Shown here: positions 5,827 to 8,415 of the stretch, in pieces | Position numbering within the stretch: position 1 is the first letter of the stretch | How the letters are laid out: every line of letters begins with the position of its first letter | Source of the DNA: CAZCGA01 sp964498075 | GTDB lineage: Bacteria; Desulfobacterota; Binatia; HRBIN30 | NCBI GenBank assembly: GCA_964498075.1 | Contig: CAZCGA010000211.1 | Location: forward strand, 1 to 8,415 | Direction: 5' to 3' | DNA: 8,415 bases | Position numbers and translations under genes: made by a program | The notes under the pieces: model-generated | What the model saw: only the letters and a program-made list of their open reading frames with translations | What the model was told of the DNA's origin: nothing | Databases searched by the model: none

Positions 5827-6609
5827 ATGGTACGGCGTGACAAGACCAATTACATCATCCAATCCGTCTCGCACGCGCTGGACGTCTTGGAGCAATTCAC
5901 CGCGGAGGCCGACGAGCTGGGGGTCACCGAGCTGAGCAAGCGGCTCAAGTTGCACAAGAACAATGTCTTCCGCGTGCTCGCGACGTTGGAGGCGCGCGGG
6001 TATATCGAGCAAAACAAGGCGACTGAAAACTACCGACTGGGAACCTGCTGCCTGCGCCTCGGGCAGCGGTTCGTCACGCAGATGGGCCTGCTGCGCCAAG
6101 CCCGGGCGGTGATGCGCCAGGTCAGCAAGGCGAGCCGCGAGACCGCGTTCATCTCCGTCATGCGCAACGGCAACGCCGTCCCGCTCGATGCGATCGAAGC
6201 GGAGCAAGCGGTGCGCATGGTCTCGCGCATCGGTGACCCGCTGCCCTTGCACTGCACCGCGGTGGGAAAGACGCATCTGGCGTTTGCCGACGACGAGCTG
6301 CGCGGCAGCCTACCGGAGGCGCTGCAGAAGTTCACCGAGAAGACGGTGCTCGATCGGCACGCGCTCACCCAGCAGCTGAAGAAGATCGCGGAGAACGGCT
6401 ACGCGGTCGACCTCGGCGAGCATATCGAGGACGTGCGTTCCGTCGCCGTGCCGGTGCGCGACTACACGCGCGCCGTCGTCGGCAGTCTGGCCGTCTCCGG
6501 ACCGGCGTATCGTCTGTCCCAAGAGCGCATCGAGAAGGAAGTCGTGCCGCTCATGTTGAAGGCCGGACGCGAGCTGTCGACGCGTCTCGGTTTCGACAAC
6601 CAGGCGTGA
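5827..6609 (+). CDS. IclR-family transcriptional regulator
   Basis: A 260-residue DNA-binding regulator. Residues about 10-70 form the winged helix-turn-helix: a first helix with SVSHALDVLEQF, the HTH VTELSKRLKLHKNNVFRVLA (33-52), then TLEARGYIE and the wing ending YRLG. Residues about 85-255 are the IclR effector-binding domain, with GDPLPLHCTAVGKTHLAF near 138-155, GEHIEDVRSVAVPVRDY and the C-terminal LSQERIEKEVVPLMLKAGREL. Length is typical (240-280). The ATG follows GAGGG (5818-5822) by four bases, and a good -35 lies upstream. IclR members usually respond to small organic acids and control an adjacent catabolic operon as well as themselves. The divergent hydrolase operon is therefore the likely target (inference). 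The following etf genes share the strand but are 139 bp away across a repeat cluster, and probably have their own promoter. Confidence 0.95.
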   Translation: MVRRDKTNYIIQSVSHALDVLEQFTAEADELGVTELSKRLKLHKNNVFRVLATLEARGYIEQNKATENYRLGTCCLRLGQRFVTQMGLLRQARAVMRQVSKASRETAFISVMRNGNAVPLDAIEAEQAVRMVSRIGDPLPLHCTAVGKTHLAFADDELRGSLPEALQKFTEKTVLDRHALTQQLKKIAENGYAVDLGEHIEDVRSVAVPVRDYTRAVVGSLAVSGPAYRLSQERIEKEVVPLMLKAGRELSTRLGFDNQA

Positions 6610-6626
6610 GCGGAGAATCTTCTCAT

Positions 6627-6666
6627 TGATTCACTGAATCAGTGAGTCTCAGTGAGTCCATGAATC
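6627..6666. repeat. Five TGANTC units with 8/8/10/8-bp spacing
   Basis: TGATTC, TGAATC, TGAGTC, TGAGTC and TGAATC start at 6627, 6635, 6643, 6653 and 6661. Each contains GANTC, the sequence recognised by CcrM-type adenine methylases. Because the units are self-complementary, 6628-6648 is also a near-perfect inverted repeat with 10-base arms (nine matches and one G-T) around A6638. In RNA it could form a hairpin about 18 bases after the IclR stop, but no T-run follows. Confidence 0.6.
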
Positions 6667-6735
6667 GATCGCGGCACCGCTGCCTTGACCCTCCATAGCC
6701 CCTGTGGTACCGATTTTCGGTTTTCAATTCCCCCC

Positions 6736-6742
6736 GAGGAGG
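6736..6742 (+). promoter_or_regulatory. Ribosome binding site of etfB
   Basis: GAGGAGG lies six bases before GTG 6749 and fixes that non-ATG start. The upstream in-frame ATG at 6704 would place the site inside the gene. The site is part of the palindrome GGAGGCCTCC (6738-6747), so it could pair with the following bases. Confidence 0.75.
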
Positions 6743-6748
6743 CCTCCC

Positions 6749-7543
6749 GTGAAGATTCTTGTAGCGGTCAAGCGCGTGCCGGACCCGAACGCCAGCATCA
6801 AGGTGAAGCCCGACGGCACCGGTATCGTCACCGACAATCTGAAGTATGTCGTCAACCCATTCGACGAAATCGCCATCGAAGAAGCGCTGCGGCTCAAAGA
6901 TAAGAGCGGCGCCAAAGAGGTCGTGCTGGTGAGCGTCGGCGCGAAGGTCTCGTCGGAGCAGCTGCGCACCGGCTTGGCGATGGGCGCGGACCGCGCCATC
7001 CTCGTGCTCACCGAGCAGGAGCTGGATTCGCTGGCGGTGGCGCGGATCTTTCACAAGATCGTCACCGACGAGCAGGCGGATCTCGTGCTCATGGGCAAGC
7101 AAGCAATCGACGACGACGCCAACCAGACGGGACAGATGCTCGCCGCCCTCCTCGGCTGGCCGCAAGCCACGTTCGCATCGAAGGCGGAGAGCCTCGACTC
7201 CGAAGCCGAGAAGCAAGGGACCCCTGGCATCGTCATCAGCGGCAAGAGCGCGAAGGTCGTGCGCGAGGTGGATGGGGGCCTGGAAACCGTCGAGCTGCCA
7301 CTGCCGGCCGTCGTCACCGTCGACCTGCGCTTGAACACGCCGCGCTACGCTTCGCTCCCGGGCATCATGAAGGCCCGCAAGAAGGAGATGAAGGAAATCC
7401 CCGTCGCCAGCCTCGGCGTCGACGTCACCCCGAAGGCCAAGGTGCTGAAGCTCGATCCGCCACCGAAACGCCAGGCAGGCCGCAAGGTCGGCTCCGTGCA
7501 GGAGCTGGTCCAACTCCTCCACACCGAAGCCAAGGTCATTTGA
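6749..7543 (+). CDS. etfB: Electron transfer flavoprotein, beta subunit
   Basis: The beta subunit of the heterodimeric electron-transfer flavoprotein, a soluble carrier that accepts electrons from acyl-CoA and related dehydrogenases and passes them to ETF:quinone oxidoreductase. The protein is 264 residues from GTG 6749 and opens MKILVAVKRVPDPNA (GTG read as Met). Family features are VNPFDEIAIEEALRLKD (35-51), the GKQAIDDDANQTGQM nucleotide-site segment (116-130), and VDLRLNTPRYASLPGIMKAR (191-210). The last corresponds to the recognition loop that docks partner dehydrogenases, with Leu203 at the place of human Leu195. The IDDDANQTGQ form is that of canonical ETF (human IDDDCNQTGQ) rather than bifurcating or FixB-type ETF. 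About ten extra residues lie near 148-160 compared with the human protein. The gene is followed after 13 bases by etfA. Confidence 0.97.
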   Translation: MKILVAVKRVPDPNASIKVKPDGTGIVTDNLKYVVNPFDEIAIEEALRLKDKSGAKEVVLVSVGAKVSSEQLRTGLAMGADRAILVLTEQELDSLAVARIFHKIVTDEQADLVLMGKQAIDDDANQTGQMLAALLGWPQATFASKAESLDSEAEKQGTPGIVISGKSAKVVREVDGGLETVELPLPAVVTVDLRLNTPRYASLPGIMKARKKEMKEIPVASLGVDVTPKAKVLKLDPPPKRQAGRKVGSVQELVQLLHTEAKVI

Positions 7544-7556
7544 GCAGGAGTCCGGA

Positions 7557-8415
7557 ATGGCAAACGTTCTTGTATTCGCTGAACACCAACACCACAAGTT
7601 CCCGAAGACGACCTTGGTCGCCATCACCGCCGGCAAAGATACCGCCAGCAAGAGTGGCGGCGAATGCTGCGCCGTGGTGTTCGGCAAGGGCGTCGACGAC
7701 CTCGCCAACCAGCTGGCCGAGTACGGCGTGAAGAAGGTCTTCGTCGTCGACGACGCCGCCCTGGAGCACTACACCGCCGACGCCCATGCCGCCGCGCTGG
7801 CGCAGGTCGTGAAGGAAAAAGGCATCGGCACCTTGGTGGCGACGGCAACGGCGGTCGGCAAGGATCTGCTGCCGCGTGTCGCCGCGCTGCTCAACGCCGG
7901 CATGGTCAGCGACGTGGCGGCCTTCAACGCCGACGGCACCTTTCAGCGACCGATGTACGCCGGCAACGCCAACGCGACGGTAGCCATCGAAGGGACGCAC
8001 AAGGTGATCAGTATCCGCGCCACCGCGTTCGACCCCGCCGTCAAGGGCGGCAAGAGCGAGATCGAGAAGGTGGCGGTCAGTATCGACGCCGCCTCCAAGA
8101 CCACCAAGTTCATCGACTTCAACGAAACCAAGTCGGATCGCCCCGTGTTGACGGAAGCCCGCATCGTCGTCTCCGGCGGGCGCGCGCTGAAGTCGGGCGA
8201 GAACTTCAAGATCGTGTTGGAGCCGCTCGTCGACGCCCTCGGCGCGGCGATGGGCGCCAGCCGCGCCGCGGTGGATGCCGGCTTCGTCCCCAACGATTTG
8301 CAGGTCGGGCAGACCGGCAAGGTGGTGGCGCCCGAGCTGTACATCGCCGTCGGCATCTCCGGCGCCATCCAGCACCTCGCCGGCATGAAGGACTCGAAGA
8401 TCATCGTCGCCATCA
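7557..8415 (+). CDS. etfA: Electron transfer flavoprotein, alpha subunit (3' truncated)
   Basis: The alpha subunit of the electron-transfer flavoprotein, which holds the FAD. ATG 7557 follows AGGAG (7546-7550) by six bases and the etfB stop by 13, so the two genes form an operon. The frame runs off the window after 286 codons; about 30 C-terminal residues are missing, judging from the human protein. The N-terminal domain I starts ANVLVFAEHQ. From about residue 197 the FAD domain closely matches the human subunit: VVSGGRALKSGENFK with Arg209, GASRAAVDAGFVPND (233-247) with Arg236, VGQTGK with Thr253, and the family signature LYIAVGISGAIQHLAG (261-276). These residues contact FAD in known ETF structures. 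With the etfB features, this supports a canonical ETF that serves beta-oxidation or amino-acid dehydrogenases. Confidence 0.97.
   Translation, partial: MANVLVFAEHQHHKFPKTTLVAITAGKDTASKSGGECCAVVFGKGVDDLANQLAEYGVKKVFVVDDAALEHYTADAHAAALAQVVKEKGIGTLVATATAVGKDLLPRVAALLNAGMVSDVAAFNADGTFQRPMYAGNANATVAIEGTHKVISIRATAFDPAVKGGKSEIEKVAVSIDAASKTTKFIDFNETKSDRPVLTEARIVVSGGRALKSGENFKIVLEPLVDALGAAMGASRAAVDAGFVPNDLQVGQTGKVVAPELYIAVGISGAIQHLAGMKDSKIIVAI

Noticed and set aside
6685..6728. Promoter for etfBA built from TTGACC (6685-6690) and a downstream -10.
   Set aside because: No -10 at suitable spacing matches well: TACCGA is poor, and TTCAAT at 6723 is too far away. A promoter is expected here but I cannot place it.
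6623..8375. Long minus-strand open frames opposite etfB and etfA.
   Set aside because: They lie antisense to two strongly recognised genes and lack recognisable domains or ribosome sites.

Overview
The window is high-GC bacterial chromosomal DNA, roughly 60-65% G+C by eye. It carries short intergenic gaps, Shine-Dalgarno sequences and typical Gram-negative metabolic genes. The heavy-metal RND pump implies a cell with an outer membrane. The mix of an ALDH1L1-like formyltransferase, a canonical (mitochondrial-type) electron-transfer flavoprotein, an IclR regulator and a small orphan protein family that I recall from deltaproteobacterial-type genomes fits an uncultured Proteobacteria, Desulfobacterota or Binatota-like lineage. 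That taxonomic guess is weak. I see no mobile element, CRISPR array, tRNA or rRNA.

Layout. (1) Positions 1-1470, plus strand: the C-terminal half of a CzcA-type heavy-metal efflux pump, cut by the window start. (2) 1533-2210, minus strand: a class I SAM methyltransferase, convergent with the pump. (3) 2290-2676, plus strand: a DUF309 protein, divergent from the methyltransferase. (4) 2686-3003, minus strand: a small orphan protein, convergent with the DUF309 gene. (5) A gap of about 290 bp holding a GC hairpin. (6) 3292-5672, minus strand: a tight three-gene operon, read from high to low coordinates, encoding a dienelactone-hydrolase-like enzyme, an N-formylglutamate-amidohydrolase-family enzyme and a formyltransferase that resembles the hydrolase domain of 10-formyltetrahydrofolate dehydrogenase. 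(7) 5827-6609, plus strand: an IclR-family regulator divergent from that operon, with a recognisable promoter on each strand between them. (8) 6749-8415, plus strand: etfB then etfA, the two subunits of an electron-transfer flavoprotein; etfA runs off the window end.

The most coherent unit is region 6 plus 7. It combines an IclR regulator (a family that often controls catabolic operons), a carboxyl-ester or lactone hydrolase, a deformylase-type amidohydrolase and a folate formyl-transfer or hydrolysis enzyme. I infer a small catabolic or one-carbon pathway that opens a ring or ester and removes or recycles a formyl group. The substrate cannot be read from the sequence. The etfBA pair would take electrons from acyl-CoA or similar dehydrogenases encoded elsewhere.

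The clearest non-coding oddity is a pair of intergenic clusters of TGANTC units on a mostly 8-bp period: two units at 2682-2695 and five at 6627-6666. Each lies just downstream of a gene end.
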